Source of the DNA: Proteinivorax hydrogeniformans
GTDB taxonomy: Bacteria > Bacillota > Proteinivoracia > Proteinivoracales > Proteinivoracaceae
Reading direction: 5' to 3'
Length of the DNA stretch: 64,000 bases
Assembly: GCF_040515995.1 (NCBI RefSeq)
Contig: NZ_CP159485.1
Location: 868,001 to 932,000, forward strand
Below are positions 50,692 through 62,019 of this stretch, one piece after another (position 1 is the stretch's first letter; the number at the start of each line of letters is the position of its first letter). The notes under the pieces are model-generated. The model was not told the origin of the DNA and searched no databases. It saw nothing but the letters and a program-made list of their open reading frames with translations. Position numbers and translations under genes: made by a program.

Positions 50692-51168
50692 ATGAAAAAC
50701 TTAGCTGAAGAAATGCTAATTGAACGTGGGGTTAAATTACAAGATATAGGGGAAATTGTTCTGGAAATTCAAAAGCCTTATATACCTGACCTCAACCTAG
50801 AAACATGTGTTGAACATGTGTCAAAGGTTTTAGAAAAAAGGGAGGCACAAAATGCAATCTTAACTGGTTTAGTGATGGATATGTATGCAGAGAAAAACAT
50901 GTTTCCAGAGCCTTTACAAACAATACTAAAAGAAGATGAAGGCCTTTATGGAATTGATGAAATATTAGCGCTTAGCATAACTAATATCTATGGGAGTATC
51001 GGTTTTACTAACTTTGGTTACTTAGACAAAAGTAAAATTGGTATAATAGGCAGGCTAAACGACAAGTCAAACGGTAGCGTAAACACCTTTTTAGATGACC
51101 TAGTAGCAGCTCTAGCAGCAGCCGCCGCATCTAGGTTAGCACATCAACAAGAAGACGCAGTAATTTAA
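50692..51168 (+). CDS. pgpA: Phosphatidylglycerophosphatase A (YutG/PgpA type)
   Basis: This 158-aa protein matches YutG/PgpA: ERGVKLQDIGEIVLEIQ at the start, AILTGLVMDMYAEKN, YGIDEILALSITNIYGSIG and FTNFGYLDKSKIG, then VNTFLDDLVAALAAAAAS. It removes a phosphate from phosphatidylglycerophosphate to make phosphatidylglycerol, the substrate for LtaS. The YutG subgroup is soluble and lacks the membrane helices of E. coli PgpA. It begins 24 bp after dnaE in one transcript, and a terminator-like hairpin follows. Confidence 0.87.
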   Translation: MKNLAEEMLIERGVKLQDIGEIVLEIQKPYIPDLNLETCVEHVSKVLEKREAQNAILTGLVMDMYAEKNMFPEPLQTILKEDEGLYGIDEILALSITNIYGSIGFTNFGYLDKSKIGIIGRLNDKSNGSVNTFLDDLVAALAAAAASRLAHQQEDAVI

Positions 51169-51172
51169 TATA

Positions 51173-51207
51173 AAGCCGATAAGGTTGACGGACCTTATCG
51201 GCTTAAC
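51173..51207 (+). terminator. Likely terminator after pgpA
   Basis: AAGCCGATAAGGT (51173-51185) pairs exactly with ACCTTATCGGCTT (51192-51204). The T-run after it is weak (AACTTATA), so termination may be partial. Confidence 0.65.
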
Positions 51208-51274
51208 TTATAATATACATGAATGTGAATTGTAAATAAAATTTTGTAAATTATTTCACAAGGAGGATCTAATA

Positions 51275-52498
51275 ATGCGAGAAGAAGCGTTGAAAATGCA
51301 CAAAGAAAATCAAGGAAAACTAGAAGTGGTGAGTAAAGTCCCATTAAAAGATGCCGACGACTTAAGTTTAGCTTACTCACCAGGGGTAGCTGAGCCATGT
51401 ACAGAAATACATAAGGATAAATCTACTGCATATGACTACACCGCCAAAGGGAATCTAGTAGCCGTTGTATCTGATGGTACTGCTGTGCTAGGGTTAGGAA
51501 ATATCGGTCCAGAAGCTTCGATGCCGGTAATGGAAGGTAAAGCAGTGCTCTTTAAATCTTTTGCGGGGGTTGACGGGTTTCCAATTTGTGTAGACACCAC
51601 AGACCCAGATAAAATTGTAGAGTTAGTGAAACTAATGCAGCCAACCTTTGGTGGCGTGAATCTAGAAGACATTGCAGCTCCAGCTTGCTTTGAGGTGGAA
51701 AGAAAGCTAAAAGAAATCTGTGATATCCCTGTTTTCCACGATGATCAACATGGAACTGCAATCGTTGCCGTAGCCGGTTTAATAAATGCCCTTAAAATTG
51801 TAAACAAAAAGGCTGAAGATGTTAAGGTAGTAGTAAATGGAGCGGGAGCTTCAGCTATTTCCGTTACAAAGTTAGTTATAGGTCTGGGTGTAAAAAATAT
51901 TATCATGTGTGATAGACAAGGGTCAATTTACCAAGAGCGTCAACAGTCAATGAATAAATATAAAGAAGAAATAGCACGTATTACAAATCCAAATAACGAG
52001 AAAGTAAGCTTAGATGAGGCCATGGAAAATGCCGATATATTTATCGGGCTTTCTGCTGGAAACGTAGTAAGTGAAGAAATGGTAAGTAAAATGGCAAAAG
52101 ACCCAATTGTGTTTGCCATGGCCAACCCAACCCCAGAGATTGACCCAGCATTAGCAAAAAAAGCCGGTGCTAAAATTATAGGAACAGGTAGGTCTGACTA
52201 CCCAAATCAAATCAACAACGTTCTGGCATTTCCAGGAATTTTCAGAGGAGCCCTAGATACTCGAGCTTCAGATATAAATGAAGAAATGAAAATTGCGGCA
52301 GCAAAAGCAATTGCAGACCTAATACAAAACGAAGAACTATCCGAAGAATATGTCATCCCTAACCCCTTTGACCCAAGAGTTGCACCAATGGTAGCCAAAA
52401 GAGTAGCACAAACAGCAATGGATACCGGCGTAGCAAGAATTAAAGTGGATCCTGATGAGGTGGAGAGAAGGACTAAGGCTTTGGCTACAATAAAATAA
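51275..52498 (+). CDS. NAD(P)-dependent malic enzyme (YtsJ type)
   Basis: This 407-aa enzyme oxidatively decarboxylates malate to pyruvate. It has SLAYSPGVAEPC and GLGNIGPEASMPVMEGKAVL, the catalytic VFHDDQHGTA, VVNGAGASAISV (NAD(P)-binding loop), and FAMANPTPEIDP. The length suits the short single-domain bacterial form. It comes in the dnaE-ytsJ order seen in Bacillus. It connects to pfkA and pyk further on. The ATG has AAGGAGGATC upstream. Confidence 0.95.
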   Translation: MREEALKMHKENQGKLEVVSKVPLKDADDLSLAYSPGVAEPCTEIHKDKSTAYDYTAKGNLVAVVSDGTAVLGLGNIGPEASMPVMEGKAVLFKSFAGVDGFPICVDTTDPDKIVELVKLMQPTFGGVNLEDIAAPACFEVERKLKEICDIPVFHDDQHGTAIVAVAGLINALKIVNKKAEDVKVVVNGAGASAISVTKLVIGLGVKNIIMCDRQGSIYQERQQSMNKYKEEIARITNPNNEKVSLDEAMENADIFIGLSAGNVVSEEMVSKMAKDPIVFAMANPTPEIDPALAKKAGAKIIGTGRSDYPNQINNVLAFPGIFRGALDTRASDINEEMKIAAAKAIADLIQNEELSEEYVIPNPFDPRVAPMVAKRVAQTAMDTGVARIKVDPDEVERRTKALATIK

Positions 52499-52500
52499 AT

Positions 52501-52700
52501 CTAGACGGCTTAAAAGCACTCATCTTCTTCGTTACTCAAAAAATCCTATACTCCCTACACAAAGCAAAGGGAGTATAGGATTTTTTTTTTATTAGCCATG
52601 TCCTGACCGTACACCGTACATAATGTACTGACATCAAACCTCCGACTTCCCACTACCACTAACAGGTGCCTCGAATCTAAGCACTTTTAAGCCGTCTGGA
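52501..52700. repeat. TIR-bounded element holding the malic-enzyme terminator
   Basis: The ends (52503-52522 and 52678-52697) are inverted copies, 17 of 20 bases matching, core AGACGGCTTAAAAG. The left inner side has CATCTTCTTCGTT and the right TGCCTCGAATCT, as in the 1.25-kb element. The interior hairpin differs and is the terminator at 52540-52590. It begins about two bases after the malic-enzyme stop. Confidence 0.75.
52540..52590 (+). terminator. Terminator of the malic-enzyme gene
   Basis: AAAATCCTATACTCCCT (52540-52556) pairs exactly with its complement (52568-52584), followed by a run of T's. It lies inside the inverted-repeat element. Confidence 0.93.
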
Positions 52701-52702
52701 AT

Positions 52703-53657
52703 GGTAATTAGTAGTATGAGGTTAGATGTTAGTAAAAACCACCATAACAAAATAGGGGGGGAGAGTCATCCCGAAAGTCATCCTGAGAGCGCAGCCGAAG
52801 GATCTAGCCCACAAGGGCGCAGGACCCACACAAATGACAAACCCATGAGCATGTCAGTTCAGGGTTAAAGCGTAGCAGGTAATTCATTGCCTGCGGACAT
52901 CGAATCTCAAATGGATCCAACTTCTAACTACCCACTTCACACTACTGCTACAATACGCCCTGCCAGTAAATGACAAACCCTTCAGTAAGCCTTAAGCGGT
53001 AAAACCTATCGAACGAACTACTGTATCTATGACCAAGCAGAATAAGCAAATTTGGAGTGAGTTTCAGACCCAGCATGTAGCGAATTTATACGTTTTCGCG
53101 GCCAATAGTTTTAGTAATGGTAATTAGTAGTATGAGGTTAGATGTTAGTAAAAACCACCATAACAAAATAGGGGGGCGAATCTCCGAAGAGTCATCCCGA
53201 AAGTCATCCTGAGAGCGCAGCCGAAGGATCTAGCCCACAAGGGCGCTAATTTCAAGCCCTAATTGGCCACGGTAAACATAACGAAACAAGCTACATGCTT
53301 GGTCCAATCCCATTCATATTAGGTGACCATGTAGGAAAGGCCTTGTTTTAAATGCAGCAGGTATAAAATATAGACACTGTTCTTATAAAATGTATATTAT
53401 TAGTAAAATCTCCTCCAGTTTAACGAAACCCATTTATTTGCAGACCAAGCAGAATAAGCAAGTTTGGAGTGAGTTTCAGACCCAGCATGTAGCGAATTTA
53501 TACGTTTTCGCGGCCAATAGTTTTAGTAATGGTAATTAGTAGTATGAGATTAGATGTTAGTAAAAACCACCATAACAAAATAGGGGGGCCGAATCCCCGC
53601 AGAGGTATCCCGAAAGTCATCCTGAGGAACACCGAAGGATCTAGCCCACAAGGGCGC
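52703..53657. repeat. Direct repeats with a GTCATCCTGAG...CCGAAGGATC core
   Basis: Three copies begin GGTAATTAGTAGTATGAG at 52703, 53119 and 53531, run through TTAGTAAAAACCACCATAAC and GTCATCCTGAG, and end in CCGAAGGATCTAGCCC; a truncated fourth begins at 54671. Copies two to four are preceded by CGCGGCCAAT. A separate direct copy of GTTTTCGCGGCCAAT is at 54640-54658. The first part is related by inversion to the 185-bp repeats near 35.5 kb. Confidence 0.85.
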
Positions 53658-54318
53658 AACAGCCACCCAAAACTCAAAGCATGCTCAGGTCAGTTCAGGG
53701 TTTGTCATTTACCTCTGGGCTACGGAGTTTCTCTGCTGTTTCTCCACATGTTCGACACCTTTGGCTTATAAGACGACATATCCATGTCTTTGATGTCAAT
53801 GAAAGATAGCTTAACGCCAAGGGCTTACTCACAGGGAAAAAAGACGCAGATGACTAATACGCCCTGCCAGCAAAAGACAAACCCTTCAGTATGCACAAGC
53901 GGTCTAACCCTATCCAACTATCTTCTATCTTACTGGTTACCTGAGGTCATCCTGAGGAACACCGAAGGATCTAGCCCACAAGGGCGCAACAGCCACCCAA
54001 AACTCAAACCATGCTCAGGTCATTTCAGGGTTTGTCATTTACCTCTGGGCTACGGAGTTTCTCTGCTGTTTCTCCACATGTTCGACACCTTTGGCTTATA
54101 AGACGACATATCCATGTCTTTGATGTCAATGAAAGATAGCTTAACGCCAAAGGCTTACTCACAGGGAGAAAAGACGCATCGAAACAATACGCCCTGCCAG
54201 TAAATGACAAACCCTTCAGTAAGCTCTAGCGGTAAAATCTATCGAACGAACTACTATCTCACTGGTTTCCTGACGTCATCCTGAGCTTGCCGAAGGATCC
54301 AGCCCGCAAGGGCGTAAA
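53616..54318. repeat. ~330-bp tandem repeat, two copies plus a partial third
   Basis: The marker TCATCCTGAGGAACACCGAA starts at 53617 and 53947 (330 bp apart). The first ~225 bp of the two copies are nearly identical. A third copy opens at about 54276 with a shortened form and soon diverges. Each unit carries ACGCCCTGCCAG and CAAACCCTTCAGTA near its end. These units differ from the 185- and 131-bp repeats. Confidence 0.88.
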
Positions 54319-54865
54319 CCACACAAAATGGCCAAAAACGAACCAAGCATTTTACCAACCTCTAACTTCTCACCTCTGACTACCATTATCCCACGTATTA
54401 GAAGATACGCTCCCGCCCTGGTCCATCAACTGCGCCTAGAACCTAGACACTTCTAAGAAGTCTGACCATTTGGGTCTTCATCTATGGTTACCCAAATGGA
54501 TCCCACTTCTAACTTCCCACTTCTCACTACTCCTACAATACGCCCTGCCAGTAAATGACAAACCCTTCAGTAAGCCTTAAGCGGTAAAATCTATAGAACA
54601 AACTACTGTATCTATGACTAAACAGAATAAGCAAATTTATACGTTTTCGCGGCCAATTGCTTTTAGTAATGGTAATCAGTAGTATGAGCTTAAGATGTTA
54701 GTATCCTGACCGTACATAATGTACTGACATCAAACCTCGAATTTCCCACTACCATTTCATATTACTTATAAATTATTGAAGGATTTTAATTGATGACAAA
54801 GAATTACTAAATAAGAAACAATAGATAATAAATGTAGACATAAAAACAGTAAAGGGATGAATTAA

Positions 54866-55516
54866 ATGTTAGTTCTTGCAGTTTGTTTAATAATATTTCT
54901 TGTTTTTGTTATGGAAGTGGGGGCGATAGCCTTTAAAATAACTGGTGTAGAATCATCAAACGCTAGGTTTCAATCCTTATCTGCTATTACTGGTACTGGT
55001 TTTACCACAAAAGATGCCGATGTTATAACAAGAAGTAAGACCAGAAAGAAAATATGTATGTTTTTAATGGTAATAGGTCATATAGGGCTGGCCGTTATAG
55101 TGGCTTTTGCTCTTAATTTACAACATTTTTTCTCAACTTGGCAACTTTTGGTGGGTTCCTTGCTGGCTATACTAACATACTTATTTGCTAAAAATAGAGT
55201 CTTTGTTGACAAGCTAGATAAACAAATAGAAACGCAGTTGGTAAAAAAGCTGCATTTTAGAAAAGAACCTATCGAAGAAGTACTCATAATAAATGATGAG
55301 TATAAAGTAGCTGAAGTTAAGCTAGAAAAAGAATGTAGTTTAACTGATAAATCTTTAGCGAGCCTCCACTTAACTACTAAAGATATTTTAGTTCTAGCAG
55401 TAAAAGGTGAAGAAGGAGTAATATTAGCTCCAAAAGGAAAAGATATCATTAGAAAAGGTGATACATTAACTGTGTATGGAAAAATTAAAAATCTAGAAGA
55501 AATAATATGCAAATAA
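54866..55516 (+). CDS. Membrane protein with TrkA-C domain
   Basis: This 216-aa protein has about three N-terminal helices (residues 2-22, 52-80 and 88-108) around SLSAITGTGFTTKDAD, a segment like the pore loop/filter of Trk/Ktr channels. A cytoplasmic TrkA-C (RCK_C) domain follows (about 140-216, with VAEVKLEKECSLTDKSLASL). Such proteins are common in Firmicutes and are thought to bind a nucleotide or gate K+ flow; the function is unproven. It is shorter than a full TrkH subunit but whole for this family. It ends 14 bp before the next small gene's start. Confidence 0.8.
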   Translation: MLVLAVCLIIFLVFVMEVGAIAFKITGVESSNARFQSLSAITGTGFTTKDADVITRSKTRKKICMFLMVIGHIGLAVIVAFALNLQHFFSTWQLLVGSLLAILTYLFAKNRVFVDKLDKQIETQLVKKLHFRKEPIEEVLIINDEYKVAEVKLEKECSLTDKSLASLHLTTKDILVLAVKGEEGVILAPKGKDIIRKGDTLTVYGKIKNLEEIICK

Positions 55517-55530
55517 AAGGAGGTAATCTT

Positions 55531-55719
55531 ATGTGGCAAGTGGTGTATATAGCCCCTGATGATTACATGGCAGACAAAATAAAATATAAGTTAGGTCAAG
55601 AAGGTTTCATGGTTCAATTGAGGCATTTATCGAAATCAGAGCGTTCAGGACAAGTCGAGATACTTGTACCAAGTTCTGAAGCTCAAGATGTGGCAGAAAT
55701 TATTTCAAAGTTAGACTAA
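55531..55719 (+). CDS. Small conserved protein (62 aa) next to pfkA
   Basis: This 62-aa protein reads MWQVVYIAPDDYMADKIKYK and later VEILVPSSEAQDVAEIISKL, a compact alpha-beta layout resembling DUF2007 folds. Similar small proteins occur near accD or pfkA in other clostridia, in my recollection. I chose the ATG at 55531, seven bases after AAAGGAGGT, over an earlier in-frame ATG that falls within the previous gene. No function is assigned. Confidence 0.72.
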   Translation: MWQVVYIAPDDYMADKIKYKLGQEGFMVQLRHLSKSERSGQVEILVPSSEAQDVAEIISKLD

Positions 55720-55733
55720 TCTTACAAAAAGTA

Positions 55734-55762
55734 TTGCACCTTGCAAGATTAAGATGTAAAAT
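55734..55762 (+). promoter_or_regulatory. Sigma-A promoter of the pfkA-pyk operon
   Basis: TTGCAC (55734-55739) and TAAAAT (55757-55762) are spaced by 17 bp. A short hairpin with GTCCC and GGGAC-like arms (around 55790-55802) lies in the leader before the pfkA ribosome site. Confidence 0.75.
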
Positions 55763-55767
55763 GATGA

Positions 55768-56793
<1,026 letters not shown>

Positions 56794-56807
56794 AGAGGAG
56801 GAACAAC

Positions 56808-58559
56808 ATGAGAAGAACAAAAATTGTTTGCACTATAGGTCCTGCAAGCGAATCACCTGAAATGTTAAAAAAATTGATGCTAGCAGGAATGGATGTAGCT
56901 AGATTAAATTTTTCGCACGGAGACCATAAAGAACATGGTGAAAGAATTAAAAATATCCGCAAGGTATCTGAAGAAATAGGCAAAAATGTCGCCATTTTAT
57001 TAGATACTAGAGGGCCTGAGATTAGACTTAAAAAGTTTGCTCAAGGAGAAATCACCTTACAAGAGGGAGACAACTTTACTCTAACCACCGAAGATATTGA
57101 AGGTGACGAAAGTAAAGTAGCAGTTACCTATGAAGGTTTAGTAGATGATGTAAAAGCTCATGACAGAATTCTAATAGATGACGGTTTAGTAGAGATGGAA
57201 GTTAAAGAAGTGGAAGGCAAAAATGTTCACTGTAAAGTGATTAACGGCGGGGAGCTAAGTAACAGAAAAGGCGTTAACATACCAAATGTGTCGATTTCAC
57301 TGCCTGCTATGAGTGAAAAAGATTATAATGACATAGTTTTTGGAATAGAACAAAAAGTGGACTTTATCGCAGCTTCGTTTATTCGAAAAGCCTCTGACGT
57401 TATTGCTATAAAGAAGGTATTAGAAGAAAATAAAAGCGATATTCACATCATCGCAAAAATCGAAAACCAAGAGGGTGTTGACAACTTAGATGAAATATTA
57501 AATGTTGTCGACGGTTTAATGGTTGCCAGAGGAGATCTAGGTGTAGAAATACCAGCTGAAGAAGTTCCTCTAGCACAAAAAACAATGATTGAAAAATGTA
57601 ACAAAGCTGGCAAGCCAGTAATAACTGCCACTCAAATGTTAGATTCTATGATAAGAAATCCAAGACCTACAAGGGCAGAATCAAGCGATGTTGCAAATGC
57701 AATATTTGATGGAACTGACGCCATAATGCTTTCAGGCGAGACTGCAGCAGGAAGCTATCCAGAAGAAGCAGTTTTAACTATGGCCAAAATAGCACAGCGT
57801 TCAGAAGAGGCAACTAGATTTGAAGAAATCCAAGGCAAAAAAGGATTTGTTCCAGAAAATGTTGTCACCGATTCCATTAGCTATGCTACCTGCAATACAG
57901 CAAAACAACTAGAAGCATCTGCCGTTATAACAGCGACTCAATCAGGTTACACTGCTAAAATGGTGTCCAAGTACAGGCCGGAATGCCCTATTGTGGCAGT
58001 AACACCTAACAGAACTGTGTTGAGAAAACTATTGTTAACATGGGGAGTTTATCCAGTTCTTAGTAATCCTACAGAAAGCACAGATGATATGCTCTATGAA
58101 TCAGTTGCAAGTGCACTTGAATCTGGATATATTAACAATGGAGAACTAGTAGTAATTACTGCAGGAGTCCCTGTCGGAGTTTCAGGAACCACTAACTTAC
58201 TAAAAGTTCATACTGTTGGAGATATTATTCTAAAAGGAATGGGAATTGGTAAAGGATCAGTTGTCGGTGATGTTATAGTTGCAAAAGACAAGGAAGAACT
58301 TGACCGTAAAAGGGGTCAAGGAGATATTTTAGCAACTTTAACTACAGATAGCGATATGGTTAACAGTTTAGAAGGGATAAAAGCAATTATTGCAGAGGAA
58401 GGTGGTTTAACATCTCCTGCGGCAATAGTAGGCTTAAACTTAAAAATACCTGTAATTGTCGGAGTTAACGATGCAACTAAAACTCTACAAGACGGACAAC
58501 AAATTACAGTAGACTCTGAAAGAGGCTTAGTGTATAAAGGGAATGCAACAGTAAAATAA
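56808..58559 (+). CDS. pyk: Pyruvate kinase with C-terminal PEP-utilizer domain
   Basis: This 583-aa enzyme turns PEP and ADP into pyruvate and ATP. It has [23 protein letters not shown], the signature [29 protein letters not shown] and [12 protein letters not shown]-terminal extra domain (about 480-583, with [20 protein letters not shown] and [14 protein letters not shown]) resembles the phosphohistidine domain of PEP synthase, as in Bacillus-type pyruvate kinases; its Cys or His is not the catalytic one here, since the equivalent is SPAAIV. It is coupled to pfkA, so glycolytic flux genes are transcribed together. Confidence 0.97.
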   Translation: MRRTKIVCTIGPASESPEMLKKLMLAGMDVARLNFSHGDHKEHGERIKNIRKVSEEIGKNVAILLDTRGPEIRLKKFAQGEITLQEGDNFTLTTEDIEGDESKVAVTYEGLVDDVKAHDRILIDDGLVEMEVKEVEGKNVHCKVINGGELSNRKGVNIPNVSISLPAMSEKDYNDIVFGIEQKVDFIAASFIRKASDVIAIKKVLEENKSDIHIIAKIENQEGVDNLDEILNVVDGLMVARGDLGVEIPAEEVPLAQKTMIEKCNKAGKPVITATQMLDSMIRNPRPTRAESSDVANAIFDGTDAIMLSGETAAGSYPEEAVLTMAKIAQRSEEATRFEEIQGKKGFVPENVVTDSISYATCNTAKQLEASAVITATQSGYTAKMVSKYRPECPIVAVTPNRTVLRKLLLTWGVYPVLSNPTESTDDMLYESVASALESGYINNGELVVITAGVPVGVSGTTNLLKVHTVGDIILKGMGIGKGSVVGDVIVAKDKEELDRKRGQGDILATLTTDSDMVNSLEGIKAIIAEEGGLTSPAAIVGLNLKIPVIVGVNDATKTLQDGQQITVDSERGLVYKGNATVK

Positions 58560-58565
58560 TGATTA

Positions 58566-58600
58566 AAGTCGGCTGCTAAAATAAGTAGCCGATTTTTTTA
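58566..58600 (+). terminator. Terminator of the pfkA-pyk operon
   Basis: TCGGCTGCT pairs with AGTAGCCGA (one wobble) around AAAATA, followed by seven T's, just after the pyk stop codon. Confidence 0.9.
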
Positions 58601-58669
58601 TTGCCAAATTAGAGGGATAAATATCTTTTTGCGAGAATATACTATGCTAAAAGATGGGAGGAGTTGTAA

Positions 58670-59485
58670 ATGGAAAACAAACTTACTCTAAAGGACGGCA
58701 TAGAAATAGCTTATGTAAAGAAACAACCTAAAGAAGTAAAGGGGGTTGTTATGATAATACATGGCTTTGCAGAGCACATGGGTAGGTATAGCGAATTTAA
58801 GGAATTTCTCCATGAGAAAAACTATGCTGTATACTCAATGGACCATATTGGACATGGGAAATCAGGTCAGTATAAAGGACATGTAGATGATTTTCATGAC
58901 ATGGTGGAGTCGACAGATAAACTAGTTTCTATAGCCAAATCGGAAAATGAAGATCTGCCTATTTTTATGTTTGGGCACAGCATGGGAGGGCTTATAACCT
59001 TGGCCTATGGGTTAAAGTATCCTGACAAATTAAACGGTCAAATTTTTTCTGCACCAGCAATTGGTTCTCCCATAGGTAGAGGCTTAGAAATGCTTCTAAA
59101 ACTGTTGGCAAAAATCTGTCCCAAAAAGTATATCAATAATAACTTAAGTGGAGAGATTTGTAGGGATTCACAGGTAGTACGTGAATATGTAGAGGACCCT
59201 CTTGTTCTAAAAGCCGCCACAGTAAAGTTTTATCATGAAGTCTTTATTAAAGGAATTCAATATGTACAGGATAATATTAAAAACTATAGTTGTCCTTGTT
59301 TGATTATGCATGGCACCAAAGATAGCATAATTGATTATAAACATTCTTTATCTTTTTATGAAAATAACATGTCCAGTGATAAAACGAAAAAAATATTTCC
59401 TGGTCTTTACCATGAACTCCTTAATGAACCAGAGAAAGACGAAGTAAAAAGCGAAATTTTAGATTGGTTAGAAAGTCGAGTATAA
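58670..59485 (+). CDS. Alpha/beta hydrolase, monoacylglycerol-lipase-like
   Basis: This 271-aa serine hydrolase has the oxyanion-hole area VMIIHGFAEHMGRY, the nucleophile elbow FGHSMGGLI, the acid region LIMHGTKDSIIDYKH and a late His (GLYHELLNEPEKD). This fits the Hydrolase_4 family of monoacylglycerol lipases and lysophospholipases. The natural ester is unknown. It is next to the glycerol genes, so a role in releasing glycerol from glycerides is a plausible but unproved link. The ATG has GGGAGGAG upstream. Confidence 0.87.
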   Translation: MENKLTLKDGIEIAYVKKQPKEVKGVVMIIHGFAEHMGRYSEFKEFLHEKNYAVYSMDHIGHGKSGQYKGHVDDFHDMVESTDKLVSIAKSENEDLPIFMFGHSMGGLITLAYGLKYPDKLNGQIFSAPAIGSPIGRGLEMLLKLLAKICPKKYINNNLSGEICRDSQVVREYVEDPLVLKAATVKFYHEVFIKGIQYVQDNIKNYSCPCLIMHGTKDSIIDYKHSLSFYENNMSSDKTKKIFPGLYHELLNEPEKDEVKSEILDWLESRV

Positions 59486-59488
59486 TCT

Positions 59489-59516
59489 AAACTCCTAGCT
59501 AGGAGTTTGTTTGTTT
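59489..59516 (+). terminator. Palindromic terminator before glpP
   Basis: AAACTCCTAG and CTAGGAGTTT form a perfect 20-bp palindrome (59489-59508) followed by GTTTGTTTT. It lies just after the hydrolase stop codon and before glpP. Confidence 0.82.
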
Positions 59517-59583
59517 TACGTCAGTGTTGGTAATAAGGTTTGGACAAAAATATTGCAATAATTTACTTAAAGGAGCGAACAAA

Positions 59584-60147
59584 ATGATAGACTTTTATGA
59601 TAGAACTCATAAACAACCAATTATTGCTGCTGTTAACAATAGGAATACTCTACAGGATGCTCTAAACTCGCCAACTGAAATCATTTTCCTATTAAATGGC
59701 GATATTATGATGCTAGAGGAAACGGTAAAAGTAGTTAGAGAATCAAATAAGGGCTTGTATATCCATATCGACTTAATGGAAGGATTATCTAAAGACTTTA
59801 TGTCGCTTAAGTTTGTTAAAGAAAAGGTAAAACCTGACGGAATTTTGACTACAAAACCGAATTTAATAAGGCATGCAAAACAACTAAATATGTTTGTGAT
59901 TCAAAGGCTATTTATTGTAGATTCCATATCATTAGAAACTGGCATAAAGTCTTTACAATCTATGAAACCTGATGCAGTAGAAATCATGCCTGGAATTATG
60001 CCTAAAGTAGTTAGTGAAATAAGCAAGGAAAGCAAAACACCTGTCATAGCAGGGGGGCTTATCCACCAAAAGAGTGATATAATTGCATCTTTAAATGCCG
60101 GTGCAATAGCTATATCTACTAGTAAAAAAGAAGTTTGGTATAAATAA
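59584..60147 (+). CDS. glpP: Glycerol-uptake operon antiterminator GlpP
   Basis: This 187-aa protein is a GlpP antiterminator: DRTHKQPIIAAVNNRNTLQD, FLLNGDIMMLEETVKVV, YIHIDLMEGLSKD, GILTTKPNLIRHAKQ and MPDAV-like VEIMPGIMPKVV, with VIAGGLIHQKSDI. In B. subtilis GlpP with glycerol-3-phosphate lets polymerase read through terminators in glp leaders. The start is the ATG at 59584 behind AAAGGAGCG. It lies directly upstream of glpK, with no other regulator seen. Confidence 0.93.
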   Translation: MIDFYDRTHKQPIIAAVNNRNTLQDALNSPTEIIFLLNGDIMMLEETVKVVRESNKGLYIHIDLMEGLSKDFMSLKFVKEKVKPDGILTTKPNLIRHAKQLNMFVIQRLFIVDSISLETGIKSLQSMKPDAVEIMPGIMPKVVSEISKESKTPVIAGGLIHQKSDIIASLNAGAIAISTSKKEVWYK

Positions 60148-60292
60148 ATACACCCATTATGAGCACATATTTGTGGATGCTGACAACTTGAGTAAACTAA
60201 TAATAAAGGAAACTAAATGCACTTGGTCGAATACATTTATAGCAAAAGTCTTTATGTATAACAAATGTCATTTAACTAGCAGAACTTGATAA

Positions 60293-61807
<1,515 letters not shown>

Positions 61808-62019
61808 TTAAAAGCTTTACAAGGTTAAAGCTTATGTTTATAATGAAGGTACAATTAAATTATTATGGTGCTGAGAATATAATGAGAAGCCATGCATATA
61901 AGCTGCTTATAAGCGGTTTATATGTCATGGCTTTTTTTATCGCAACTGCCCGATTTGTTCAACTGACAATCAGTGGTAAAAAGCTTCATTGATTAAAGTT
62001 CACTATAGGAGAGGATAAA

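Larger units (their letters stand above)
52499..54865. other. Gene-free mosaic of repeats
   Basis: I find no gene in this 2.37-kb stretch between the malic enzyme gene and the TrkA-C protein gene. It contains an element with terminal inverted repeats, several copies of a unit ending in GTTTTCGCGGCCAA, three copies of a ~330-bp tandem unit, and short copies of segments from the 35-36 kb repeats. Reading frames inside the tandem units are identical by duplication and have no ribosome sites. Confidence 0.85.

Noticed and set aside
53529-54101. Open frames in the 330-bp tandem units sharing identical C-terminal sequence
   Set aside because: Their shared end is due to tandem duplication of non-coding DNA. 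They lack ribosome sites and resemble no protein I know.
54866-55516. A truncated TrkH potassium transporter
   Set aside because: Although the pore-like segment suggests a fragment, the length and TrkA-C ending fit a whole, common Firmicutes family, and the start has a ribosome site.
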